From Acidobacteriota bacterium (GTDB lineage Bacteria; Acidobacteriota; Thermoanaerobaculia; Multivoradales; JBCCEF01), in the NCBI GenBank assembly GCA_039030395.1, contig JBCCEF010000024.1, forward strand, positions 1 through 64,000: a stretch of 64,000 nucleotides of DNA. The letters run 5' to 3'. Shown here one piece after another: positions 44,181-53,600 of the stretch. The position numbers and the translations under genes are program-made. The notes under the pieces were generated by a model that saw only the letters and a list, made by a program, of their open reading frames with translations, was not told the origin of the DNA and did not search any database. How positions within the stretch are numbered: the first letter of the stretch is position 1; each line of letters begins with the position of its first letter.

Positions 44181-45583
44181 CCCGATCGAGCCCGTTGTCC
44201 GTCCTCTCCATCGGCTTCGTCGGGCTGGTCGCGTCCCTCGCGATCGCGCCGCTCAGCTCTTCCCAGGAAGGGGCGCCGCCGCCGGATCCCGCGCCAAACA
44301 CCGAGATGCCCGCCGCGACGGGGACCGCAGCGCCCACCGCCGGGTTCTATGTCGGCGTCGCCACCTGTGCTTCTTCCACCTGCCACGGCAGCACCCGCCC
44401 CTTGAGCAACTTCGGCGTGTTGCAGAACGAGTACTACACCTGGCTGCAGGAGGACCGCCACGCCCAGGCCTACAACGTGCTGTTCGACGAGCGCTCGCGC
44501 ATCATCATGCGGAATCTCCGCGGCGGTCGGGCCCATGAAAGCCAGCGCTGTCTCGACTGCCACGCCCTCACCCCGCAGCCGGAGCAAGCGGCACGGCGCT
44601 TGGAGATCGAGGACGGGATCACCTGCGAGAGCTGCCATGGACCGGCGAGCGGTTGGCTCGAAGGGCACCGCTCCGAGGGCTGGAGCCACGCCGACTCGGT
44701 GGCCGCCGGGATGATCGATCTGCGTCAGCCGGCGGTGCGCGCCGGAGTCTGTCTGGACTGCCACCTGGGCTCCGCCGACCGCACCGTCGATCACGAGCTG
44801 ATCGCCGCCGGTCATCCGGCCCTGGTGTTCGAGCTCGACAACTACGCCGCGGCGATGCCGGCCCATTGGGCGCCGGCCGGAGGGCGCTCCGACCCGGCGC
44901 GCGGCGACGAGATGCTCTCGAGCCACGGCGCCGCCGCCTGGGCGGTCGGCCAGGTGGAAACCCTGCGCCGGGGGCTGGAGCTGATCGCCGGACGCGCCGC
45001 CGCAGGCAACTGGCCGGAGTTTGCGGAGCTCTCCTGCGGCGACTGCCACCACTCCCTGGCCGAGGAACGCTGGCGGCAGCCGGTGACGGACCGCCGGAGA
45101 GTTGGCCTGCCGCGCTGGAGCCCGGCTCGCTGGGCGGTACTTCGGCCGATCGTCTCCGCCACCGCACCGGGCCGACTGGCCGAGCTGGACCGCCGCATGG
45201 CGACGGTGTCCGGCGTCGTCGAGCGCTTCGGTACTCCGCCGCGGCAGGTCGCCGACGGGGCGAGGGCCGCCGCCGCCGCTCTCGCCGGCCTCGACGAGCC
45301 GCTCCTCGCCGGCCCGTGGGACGAGCCGCGGCTGATCGCCCTGCTGGCGAAGGTGGCGGACCCCTCGGCGCCGGACTACGACACCGCCGCCCAGACCCTC
45401 CTCGCCTGCAACACCCTGGTCAGCGAGCTGATCGCGCGCCGGCCGGAGCTGGTGGAGTCGAGCGGCCTGGTGGCGAGCCTCGATGCCATGGACCGCGCGG
45501 TGCAGTCGCGCGCCGCCTATGACCCCAACCGGTTCGCGACGCTCACCCAGCGTTTCGCCGCCGAAGTCCGGGAGCTGAGATGA
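44177..45583 (+). CDS. c554-like multiheme cytochrome, five heme sites
   Basis: The 468-residue secreted protein has a signal peptide around residues 5-25. It carries CASSTCH (an unusual C-x4-CH spacing), then CLDCH, CESCH, CLDCH and CGDCH. The opening GFYVGVATCASSTCHGSTRPLSNFGVLQNEY resembles cytochrome c554/multiheme c family entries, where the first site often has a longer spacer. The C-terminal 170 residues are helical and heme-free. It may be a periplasmic or surface electron shuttle for the decaheme protein. It overlaps both neighbours by four bases, so all three are translationally coupled. Confidence 0.83.
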   Translation: MTRSSPLSVLSIGFVGLVASLAIAPLSSSQEGAPPPDPAPNTEMPAATGTAAPTAGFYVGVATCASSTCHGSTRPLSNFGVLQNEYYTWLQEDRHAQAYNVLFDERSRIIMRNLRGGRAHESQRCLDCHALTPQPEQAARRLEIEDGITCESCHGPASGWLEGHRSEGWSHADSVAAGMIDLRQPAVRAGVCLDCHLGSADRTVDHELIAAGHPALVFELDNYAAAMPAHWAPAGGRSDPARGDEMLSSHGAAAWAVGQVETLRRGLELIAGRAAAGNWPEFAELSCGDCHHSLAEERWRQPVTDRRRVGLPRWSPARWAVLRPIVSATAPGRLAELDRRMATVSGVVERFGTPPRQVADGARAAAAALAGLDEPLLAGPWDEPRLIALLAKVADPSAPDYDTAAQTLLACNTLVSELIARRPELVESSGLVASLDAMDRAVQSRAAYDPNRFATLTQRFAAEVRELR

Positions 45584-47031
45584 ACGACCGAGCGACCCCC
45601 CACCCGCCGCCATGCCGCCGAGCCGGATGGATTCTGATTGCGCTGATATGCGTCGTAGTGGCGGCCGCCGCCAGCGGACCGGCCGTCGCCCAAACAGCGA
45701 AAGCTAAAGGGGCGGACGCTGAAGTCGCCTTTGCTTTCGGTGTGGCCGCCTACCATCGTGGCGACACCGAAGAAGCGGTCGAGCGGCTGTCCGAAGCGGC
45801 GGCCGCCGACCCCGAGGACGGCACCGCCCGCTACTGGCTGGGTCTCGCCCTGCTGGCGGCCGGCGACGGCGCCCGGGCGGAAAGCGAGCTGACCGCCGCC
45901 CGCGACTCGCAGCGGCCGCCGGCGGTCACTCCCGAGCGCCTGCGGCAGGATCTCGATCGCGCCCGCGACCTCGCCGCCGGCCGCGACGCCTCGTCCGCCG
46001 CTCCGCCGGCCCCCGTCCTCAGCGGATTCTCCCGTTTCGGCGAACTGCCGGTCTGGGAACTGGAAGTGCGCGGCAGTTGGGGTGACGATTCCAATCCGCT
46101 GCTCGTCGCCGATGGGGTGTTCGCCTTCGCGCCGGATGGGCGGGTGGTGCAAGGAGCGGAGTCGGACCGAGTGACACAGCTCGGAGCGCGATTCGATCTG
46201 CGCCCCGTGCGGAGCGCCGGTGGTTGGACCCTCGGCTTGGCCTTCGGCGCCAACCAGGCGTCCTTCGACGAATTCGGTTTTCTCGACTTCACCCGCCTCG
46301 CCGGCACCGCTCACCTCGCCTGGGGCGGCGATCCGGCGGGCTTCTTGGGCAGTCCCCTGGGCGCCACCCGAGTGCCGATCGGCCATCGCCGCTTCGCCCT
46401 GCTGCTACAGGGTGGCGTGGCCGAAGACGAACTCGACAGCGTCGCCTTTGTGACCACCACCCGCCTCGCCGCCTCGGTTTTCTGGCGCCAAGGGGCGACG
46501 GGCACCACCCGCCTGGCGGTGGCAACCTCTGACGAGGATTTCGAAAACGATGGCAGCGGCGCCTTCGAAGCCAGCGGCACCACCACCGAGGTAGAAGTCG
46601 AACAGACCTTCTATCTCGGCCCCCGCAACCGCTACCTGCGGCTGGCGGCGGCGGTCGGCGAGCGGGACGCTGGGGCGACCTTCGACGCCTCCCACACCCG
46701 CGGCCGCGCCGAACTCGCCCTGCCGCTGTCGGACCGCTGGACCCTCGGACTGAGCGGTTCCTACGAGACGATCGACTTCGACGCCATCGAGTCCAACCCG
46801 CTGTTTTTCATCTTTCCCGTCGACGAGATCCGCGAGGACACCAAGACGGGGTTCTCCGCCGTCGTGTCCTGGGCGCTCACCCCGCGTCTCTTGCTCGTCG
46901 GGCGCGGCTCGCGGACGGATCGCGATGCCGACCTCGGCCCGGTGGCCGAGCAATTCTTCGACTTCGACTACGAGCGCACGGTGGTCACCGTGGGCTTTCG
47001 CTGGTTCTTCCAGCCAGGAGGTGCATCATGA
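45580..47031 (+). CDS. TPR plus outer-membrane beta-barrel protein
   Basis: The product is 483 residues with a signal peptide (ILIALICVVVAAAASGPAVAQ) and two TPR-like repeats (about 48-125: AFGVAAYHRGDTEEAVERLSEAAAADP). A beta-rich C-terminal region (about 155-483) has amphipathic strands of 9-11 residues and ends ...TVVTVGFRWFFQPGGAS, with FRWFF close to the end as in barrel proteins. This TPR-barrel design resembles surface lipoprotein/assembly barrels, though I cannot name the family. It overlaps the cytochrome gene before it and the FecR gene after it by four bases, so it belongs to the conduit operon, perhaps helping to deliver its cytochromes. Confidence 0.7.
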   Translation: MNDRATPHPPPCRRAGWILIALICVVVAAAASGPAVAQTAKAKGADAEVAFAFGVAAYHRGDTEEAVERLSEAAAADPEDGTARYWLGLALLAAGDGARAESELTAARDSQRPPAVTPERLRQDLDRARDLAAGRDASSAAPPAPVLSGFSRFGELPVWELEVRGSWGDDSNPLLVADGVFAFAPDGRVVQGAESDRVTQLGARFDLRPVRSAGGWTLGLAFGANQASFDEFGFLDFTRLAGTAHLAWGGDPAGFLGSPLGATRVPIGHRRFALLLQGGVAEDELDSVAFVTTTRLAASVFWRQGATGTTRLAVATSDEDFENDGSGAFEASGTTTEVEVEQTFYLGPRNRYLRLAAAVGERDAGATFDASHTRGRAELALPLSDRWTLGLSGSYETIDFDAIESNPLFFIFPVDEIREDTKTGFSAVVSWALTPRLLLVGRGSRTDRDADLGPVAEQFFDFDYERTVVTVGFRWFFQPGGAS

Positions 47032-47858
47032 CGGGTCTTTCTTCCCTCCGCCGCGGAGCCGGTCGCGCATCCGTCTTGGTGGTGCTGATGGCGCTCCTGT
47101 CGGTCCCCGGCCTGACCGTCCGCGCCGACGCTCAAGTCGGTGAGGCCGTGGGCACCATGATCGAGGTCATCCGCGAGGTCACCGGCACCCCGCCCGGCGG
47201 TTCACCGGCAGCGATAGCGGTGGGCGACGGGGTGGTTCTCAACACCGTTCTCGAAAGCGGCCGCGCCGCCGGCGCACGCATGACCCTGGAGCCGGCCGGA
47301 TCGCTACAGCTCGGCCCCGAAGCGCGGCTGGTGGTGGATCGCAACACCGTCGACGCGGCCACCGGCGCCACCGAGTCGGGTCTTTCGCTCCTTCTGGGCA
47401 AGATCCGGCTGGCGCTGTCGAGCGCCTTCCGGGGTGAGGTGGAGATCGATACGCCAACGGCGACCATTGGGATCAAAGGCACCGTCCTCACCGTCGACGT
47501 GGCGCCGTCCGGCGACACCGTCGTGTGGGTGACGGAAGGGGTGGTCGAAGTGCAGTCCAAGGCCGGCGGCGAAGCGGTGACGGTTTCCGCCGGTGAGCTC
47601 TCCACGGTCGCCAGCGGCCTTCCCGCCACCGGCCCCACCCCCTTCGACCCGGCCACCGGCGTCGCCGCCGTCCGGGTACTGCCGCCGATCTTCAACCCAC
47701 CCGGCGAAGATGCCCTCGACGACTCGCCGACCTTCACCGAAGGCGAACAGCTTCCACCCGGCCGCGACGTCCCGCCGCCAACGGGTGTCACCGTCCGGCA
47801 GAGCGAGCCCCAGCGACCACCGGATCCACCGGCACCATCCAACAAGCCCAACGGCTAG
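47028..47858 (+). CDS. secreted FecR-domain protein
   Basis: This 276-residue protein has a signal peptide (SVLVVLMALLSVPGLTVRADA) and a FecR domain (about 60-190: AVGDGVVLNTVLESGRAAGARMTLEPAGSLQLGPEARLVVD, then IRLALSSAFRGEVEIDTPTATIGIKGTVLTVDV). The Pro-rich, disordered C-terminal tail is about 80 residues. It lacks the membrane helix of the FecR-like protein upstream of mreB. The FecR beta-helix may bind a surface or periplasmic ligand. It is the last of the tightly coupled cytochrome-cluster genes; a toxin-antitoxin pair begins 30 bases later. Confidence 0.82.
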   Translation: MTGLSSLRRGAGRASVLVVLMALLSVPGLTVRADAQVGEAVGTMIEVIREVTGTPPGGSPAAIAVGDGVVLNTVLESGRAAGARMTLEPAGSLQLGPEARLVVDRNTVDAATGATESGLSLLLGKIRLALSSAFRGEVEIDTPTATIGIKGTVLTVDVAPSGDTVVWVTEGVVEVQSKAGGEAVTVSAGELSTVASGLPATGPTPFDPATGVAAVRVLPPIFNPPGEDALDDSPTFTEGEQLPPGRDVPPPTGVTVRQSEPQRPPDPPAPSNKPNG

Positions 47859-47888
47859 GTGCTGCACTTGTGCTACACTTCATCCACT

Positions 47889-48119
47889 ATGCCCGCCGCC
47901 AACCCAAGAGTCTCCGCAGTGATCGACAACGAACTGGCCGAGTGGCTACGCCGCCGCGCCGAGTCCGAGGGACGGTCCGTCTCACTGCTCGTTCGCGAAG
48001 TGCTAATGAGTTTCCGCAACGAGGAAGAAGATCGCTATTGGGCACGCGAAGGTGAGGAACGCCTGGCGAGCTTCGACCCTCGGAAAGCTTTCTCCCACGA
48101 GGAGGCTTGGGGGGACTAG
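47889..48119 (+). CDS. ribbon-helix-helix-like antitoxin
   Basis: The product is 76 residues from the ATG at 47889. The N-terminal RVSAVIDNELAEWLRRRAESEGRSVSLLVREVL fits a ribbon-helix-helix DNA-binding fold (strand, helix, G-R-S turn, helix) of about 45 residues. The acidic tail (EEEDRYWAREGEERLASFD...EEAWGD) is the expected toxin-wrapping segment. No Shine-Dalgarno sequence is seen. It lies 12 bases before the RelE-like toxin gene, the usual antitoxin-first order. The pair interrupts the otherwise continuous conduit-to-cyclase run and may stabilise it. Confidence 0.75.
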   Translation: MPAANPRVSAVIDNELAEWLRRRAESEGRSVSLLVREVLMSFRNEEEDRYWAREGEERLASFDPRKAFSHEEAWGD

Positions 48120-48130
48120 AGTCCCGCATC

Positions 48131-48424
48131 ATGGCGAACCCTCGCCTCCGCTACCATCCCAGGGTCATCGCCCGCGACATTCCTCGACTCGACGGCTCGA
48201 GTCGTCGTCGGGTAAAGACCGCCATCGAGCGCAAGCTCGGCACCCATCCCGAACAGTTCGCCAAGCCCTTGGCCTACACCCGTGCCGGGTTGTGGTCCCT
48301 ACGGATCGGTCCCTGGCGACTGATCTTCGCGCTACGCACCGACGAGGTGTGGATTCTGCGGATCGGGCACCGTCGCGACGTCTACGACGACCTTCGAAAG
48401 CGTCTTCCACCACAAGGAGACTGA
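48131..48424 (+). CDS. RelE/ParE-type toxin
   Basis: The protein is 97 residues from the ATG at 48131; a TTG at 48107 would overlap the antitoxin. It is basic. The sequence matches the RelE/ParE superfamily pattern: helix SSRRRVKTAIERKLGTHPEQF, KPLAYTRAGLWSLRIGPWRLIFAL (the 'G-x-x-x-lRiGdyRviy' core) and VWILRIGHRRDVYDDL at the end. Such toxins cut mRNA in ribosomes or block gyrase; which one cannot be told. It directly follows its antitoxin and is followed 4 bases later by the cyclase gene. Confidence 0.82.
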   Translation: MANPRLRYHPRVIARDIPRLDGSSRRRVKTAIERKLGTHPEQFAKPLAYTRAGLWSLRIGPWRLIFALRTDEVWILRIGHRRDVYDDLRKRLPPQGD

Positions 48425-48428
48425 CCCC

Positions 48429-50606
48429 TTGCGCGTCGCCTTAGGTCTGGGCGTCGCGGCCTCGCTGCTGGTTCTGGGTCTCGAACTCAGCCGGGTGCTG
48501 GATCCCGTCGAGGCGGTGGTGACCGATCTCCAGATGCGCCTGCGCGGTCCGCAACCGGCGGATGAGCGGGTGGCGATCGTCGCCATCGACAGCGAGAGCA
48601 TCGATCTCTTCGGCCGCTGGCCTTGGCCGCGCACCTGCATCGCAGCATTGATCGACCGGCTGAGCGAAGCCGGCGCCAGCGTGGTGGCGATGGACATCGT
48701 CTTCTCGGAGCCCACCCGCTCACCGCCGGGGGTCGATCTATCCGCCGAGGATGACGCGCTGGCCCACGCCTTCGAGCGCAGCGGAAACGTCGTCCTCGGT
48801 TACTTCTTCCGCCGCCAGCCGGCACCGGCGGCCAGCGGATCCGCTCCGTTCTCCAATCCCGCGCCCCTCGCCTGTTATGCCCCATCGGCCGAGCCCACCT
48901 CTGGCAATCCGCTCGCCGGCTGGTCCTTCCAACGGGTGCTCGGCGAGGGCTTTCCGGTACCGGACCGACCGCGGGTAGAACCCAACCTGCCGGACTTCGT
49001 CGAGGCGGCGGCGGCCCAGGGGTTCTTCTCCCACGAGCGCCGCGAAGGGGTGCAGCGTCACTACGAGCTGGTCAACGCTCACGCCGGCGGTTACTACCCG
49101 GCGCTGGCCCTGGCGGCGGTGGCGCGCTACCTCGACTCGGACCTCGAACTGCGGCGGCGCCCGGGCGGCCTGCCGGAGATCCGCATCGGCGCGCGAAGGG
49201 TGCGGGCCGACGAGGCCGGCCGGTTGTGGATCAACTATCGCGGCGGAGCGGGGACCGTGGCCACCCACTCGGCGGCGGGCGTCCTCGCCGGCACCATCGA
49301 GCCGGCGATGCTGGCCGGCAAGCTGATCTTCCTGGGCGCCACGGAAACCGGCATCGGCGACGTCGCCGCCACCCCTTTCGGCGCCGAAATGCCGGGCGTG
49401 GAGGTGCACGCCACTGCCGCCGACAACCTGCTCAACGGCAGCTACCTCCAGGACACCGCCGTCCAGTACGGCCTATCGCTGGCGGCGCTGCTCCTCATCG
49501 GCCCGCTAGTGGCCTGGCTGATCGCCCGCTCCGACCACTACTTCGTCGCCTCGTTGCTCGCCATCCTGCTGGTGTTGGCCTGGCCCGTCGCCTGCCACCT
49601 CACCTTTCGCATCGCCGGCTGGCACCTACAGGTGGTGCCGCCGGTGCTGGCCGGCGGCATCGCTCTGGTCGGCGTGCTGCGCTTTCAGGTCGGCGCGGTG
49701 GAGCGGCGAGCCCGACACATCCGCCGCACCTTCCAGCGCTACGTCTCGGCGGCGGTGGTCGAGGAGATGCTGGCGGATCCCGACCAGGAACCGAAACTGG
49801 GCGGTGAAAGCCGCGAGTTGACGGTGCTGTTCTCGGACATTCGCGGCTTCACCACCCTGGCCGAAGGGCTCGACTCCGAAGAGGTGGTGCGGGTGCTCAA
49901 CGAGTTCTTCACGCCAATGACCCGCCTGGTGCTCGACACCGGCGGCACCCTCGACAAATACATGGGCGACGCTCTGATGGCCTTCTTCGGTGCACCCGTC
50001 GCTCAAGCAGATCACGCCCGCCGCGCCTGCACCGCCGCCCTCACCATGGCCGAAGAACTCGACCGCCTCAACGGCCGCTGGATCGCCGAGGGACGGCTGC
50101 CGGAAGACTCCGAAGTGGGTATCGGCATCGGCGTCAACAGCGGCGAGATGTCCGTCGGCAACATGGGCTCCGACGACGTCTTCGACTACACGGTGATCGG
50201 CGACAACGTCAACCTCGGTTCGCGCATCGAGGGGCTCAACAAGTACTACCGCACCGAGATCCTCGTCTCCGGCGAAACCGCCCGTCAGGCCGGCGACGAC
50301 GCTTTTCTCTTCCGCGAGATCGATCGCGTGCAGGTCAAGGGCAAGCACCAGCCGGTGAGCTTGTGGGAGCTGCTGGCCAAACGCCCGTCTGCGCCCGCGG
50401 CCGAGGAACGAGCGCAACGATTCGAAGAGGCCTTGGCGGCCTATCGGGAAAAGCGATTCGCGGACGGCGAGGCCCTCTTCAACGAGCTGGTGGCGGCGTA
50501 CCCGGAAGACGGTCCGGCGGCGGTCTTTCTGGAGCGCTGCCGCGCCTATCGGGAGAATCCGCCGCCGGACGACTGGGACGCGGTGGAGGTGCTGACCCAG
50601 AAATGA
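48429..50606 (+). CDS. CHASE2-adenylate/guanylate cyclase
   Basis: This is a 725-residue protein starting at TTG 48429 after AAGGAG (48415-48420). Residues about 25-310 are an extracytoplasmic CHASE2 sensor (VTDLQMRLRGPQPADERVAIVAIDSESI, GRWPWPR, VVAMDIVFSEP). Three membrane helices follow (about 340-420) and then a class III cyclase domain (about 455-640: ELTVLFSDIRGFTTLAEGL and GTLDKYMGDALMAFFGAP give the two metal Asp residues, VIGDNVNLGSRIE the ribose/base region). A short TPR-like tail closes it. It makes cAMP or cGMP in response to an envelope signal. The two cNMP-binding domains of the fusion at 31330 in the same gene run are obvious possible receivers. Confidence 0.88.
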   Translation: MRVALGLGVAASLLVLGLELSRVLDPVEAVVTDLQMRLRGPQPADERVAIVAIDSESIDLFGRWPWPRTCIAALIDRLSEAGASVVAMDIVFSEPTRSPPGVDLSAEDDALAHAFERSGNVVLGYFFRRQPAPAASGSAPFSNPAPLACYAPSAEPTSGNPLAGWSFQRVLGEGFPVPDRPRVEPNLPDFVEAAAAQGFFSHERREGVQRHYELVNAHAGGYYPALALAAVARYLDSDLELRRRPGGLPEIRIGARRVRADEAGRLWINYRGGAGTVATHSAAGVLAGTIEPAMLAGKLIFLGATETGIGDVAATPFGAEMPGVEVHATAADNLLNGSYLQDTAVQYGLSLAALLLIGPLVAWLIARSDHYFVASLLAILLVLAWPVACHLTFRIAGWHLQVVPPVLAGGIALVGVLRFQVGAVERRARHIRRTFQRYVSAAVVEEMLADPDQEPKLGGESRELTVLFSDIRGFTTLAEGLDSEEVVRVLNEFFTPMTRLVLDTGGTLDKYMGDALMAFFGAPVAQADHARRACTAALTMAEELDRLNGRWIAEGRLPEDSEVGIGIGVNSGEMSVGNMGSDDVFDYTVIGDNVNLGSRIEGLNKYYRTEILVSGETARQAGDDAFLFREIDRVQVKGKHQPVSLWELLAKRPSAPAAEERAQRFEEALAAYREKRFADGEALFNELVAAYPEDGPAAVFLERCRAYRENPPPDDWDAVEVLTQK

Positions 50607-50633
50607 TCCCCGGAAAGGAACCGCGGACACGCC

Positions 50634-53600
50634 ATGCGAAACTGGAACCCTTCTGAGTTCGAGACGTCTGACTTCGAGGTAACCCGGGCACACCGACCGG
50701 TGCGCCGTCGCCTGGCCGGGCTCGCCTTGACCATTGCGGCCGTTCTCATACCCGCCGGCGGTTTCGGACAGGGGCCCGGAGCACCTTCCCCCGGTACCAA
50801 GCTCATCGCCGAGGACGCTGCCCCTGGCGACCTCTTCGCTTGCGCCCTGGCGGCGGACGGTTCCACCGCCGTGTCCGGCTCGCTGCTCGACGACGATCTC
50901 GGCTCCGACTCCGGTTCCCTCTACATCTTCTCCCGCTCCTCCGCCGGCACCTGGAGCCAAACCGCCAAGGTCACCGCCACCGACGGCCTCCCTGGCGACC
51001 AACTAGGTTTCTCGGTGGCGATCTCCGGCAACCGGGTGGTGGCGGGAGCCCCCTTCCGTAACGAGGCCGGCCCGACCTCCGGCGCCGTCTATGTCTTGCG
51101 CAGGGCCAACGGCTGGAGCCAGGAAACCAAGTGGATGCCCACCGGCCTCGGAGCACGCGACGAACTGGGCCGGGCGGTGGCGATCTCCGGTTCGACGGTG
51201 GCCGCCGGCGCCCCCGGCGACGACGACCGAGGTTCCTCCGCCGGCGCGGTCTACGTGCTCGATCTCGACGGCGGTGCGACCACCAAGCTCACCGCGGCGG
51301 ACGGCCGGGTGGGCGACGGCTTTGGCTTCAGCCTGGCCCTCGCCGGAGGCCGGCTGGCGGTGGGCACTCCCTTCGCCGATCCGGCCGGCGCTCAGTCCGG
51401 CGCCGTCTACCTATTCGAGCGCCAAGGGGACGGTTCCTGGACCCAGACCGCCAAGCTCAACGGGACGGCGGGAAGCCTCTTCGGCACCTCCGTCGCCCTC
51501 GCCGAGGCGGCGGGCCCGAACGGCCGCCTGGCGGTTGGGGCGCGGCTCGACGGCGGGGCGGGAGCGGTGTACCTCTTTTCCGGCCGAGCCGCCGCCTGGC
51601 CGCAGGAAGCCAGGCTGACACCCGCGGATCAGAATTCCGGTGACGAGTTCGGAATCTCCGTCGCCCTGACCGGCGGTTCGCTGGTGGCGGGAGCCCGCTT
51701 CGCCGATGGCGGCGCGCCCAACGCCGGAGCCGCCTACGTCTTCACCCTCGACAACGGAACCTGGACCGAGCCCTACCGGCTCGTCTCACCGACCCCCGGC
51801 GCAGGCGACGAACTCGGTTTCGCGGTGGCGGTGGCCGAAACCACCGCCCTCGCCGGCGCCTACCGCGACGACGACGGCGGCAGCGACGCCGGGTCGATCT
51901 GCGCCTTCGAGGACGCCGTCACGGGGTCGCATGCGCCGGACCCGGATCCCGATGGTCCTGGCCCAGATGGACCCGGTGGACCGGATGGACCGGGTGGACC
52001 GGATGACCCCGACCCGCCACTGACCGCCGATTTATCGATCACCAAAAGCAACGGTACGGACCAGGTCACCGCCGGCGGCTCCACCACCTACACCATCACC
52101 GCCAACAACGCTGGACCGGACGACGCCGAAGGCGCCCGGGTGACCGACGCATTCCCTTCCATCTTGACTTGCGATTGGTCCTGCGAACCGGCGGGCGACG
52201 CAGCGTGCGGCAACGATGGAAGAAGCGGCAACATCAGCGAGATCGTCAACCTTCCCGCAGACAGCAGCGTCGAGTACACCGTCGACTGCGCCATCGACTC
52301 CTCGGCCACCGGCACCCTCACCAACACCGCAACGGTGACACCCCCGGCCGGCGTCACGGAGGCATCCCCAGGCGACGAGAGCGCAACCGATGTCGACACC
52401 GTTAGCCCGCCGCCACCGCTTCAAGCCGACCTCAGCGTCACCAAGACGGCGGACCGCGCGCAGGCCGCTCCCGGCGGCGACCTGAACTACACCGTCACCC
52501 TCCAAAACCTTGGCCCGGACTCGGCGCCCTCCGCCACCGTGACGGACGAGTTTCCTGCGGCTTTGACCTGTACTTGGAGCTGCACTTCGGGAGATGGCAG
52601 TGCCTGCGGCACCGACACCGGCAACATCGACCAGACCCTCGAGCTGCCAGCGGGCGACACCACGATCTACACGGCGAACTGCAGCGTGCCGTTGACCTTC
52701 ACCGGCACCTTGAGCAACACCGCCAGCGCCACCACCTCGTCCGCGGTCGACGATCCCGATTCCACCAACAACACCGGCACCGTCGATGTCGAAGTGGTGG
52801 CCCTGCAAGCGCAACTCGCCCTCGCCAAGACCGTCAACGCGGCAATCGCCATCGAGGGCGAAGACCTCGTCTACGACCTCACCGTCACCAACAATGGACC
52901 GGACCCCACCCGTGACCTTCGCCTGACGGACCCCATACCCGCCAACCTCGACGGGGCGAGCTGGACCTGCGCCACCGGAGAAAGCGGCACCGGCAACCTC
53001 GACGTCCTCCTCGACCTGGCCGCCGGCGGCACCGCCACCTGCCAGGTCACCGCCACCCTGCGACCGGGCTTCTGCGGACGCATGATCAACAGCGCCGCGG
53101 TGACCTCGCCGGCGGGCACCATCGACTCCGACCCGAGCGACAACTTCGCCGACGCAGAGACCCTGGTCTTTCCCCAACCACCCCGAGCCTGCGCCTCGAA
53201 GCGGCTGCTCACGGGCCCGCACACTCCGGGCTCCACCGTGCTCTACGAAGTCCTCCTCCTCAACTCCGGCCCCGACCTCCCCGACGGCCCGGCAGACGAA
53301 TTCGTCGACCTCCTACCGCCGCAACTCAACCTCGTCAACGCCACCGCCGACAGCGGCAGCATCATCCCCGCCAACCCCGTCCTCTGGAACGGCCCCCTCC
53401 CCACCGAGCAGGCCGTCACCATCCTCATCGAAGCCCTCCTCGTCGGCGGCATCCCGGGACAGGTCGTCGAGAACCAAGGTATCTTCACCCCTCCCAACGG
53501 CAAGCCCCCCGGACCGACCGACAATCCCATGACGCCGGACCTCGGCGATCCCACGGAATTCGAGGTCGCGAGCGTCGTCGAGATTCCGACGCTGGGATGG

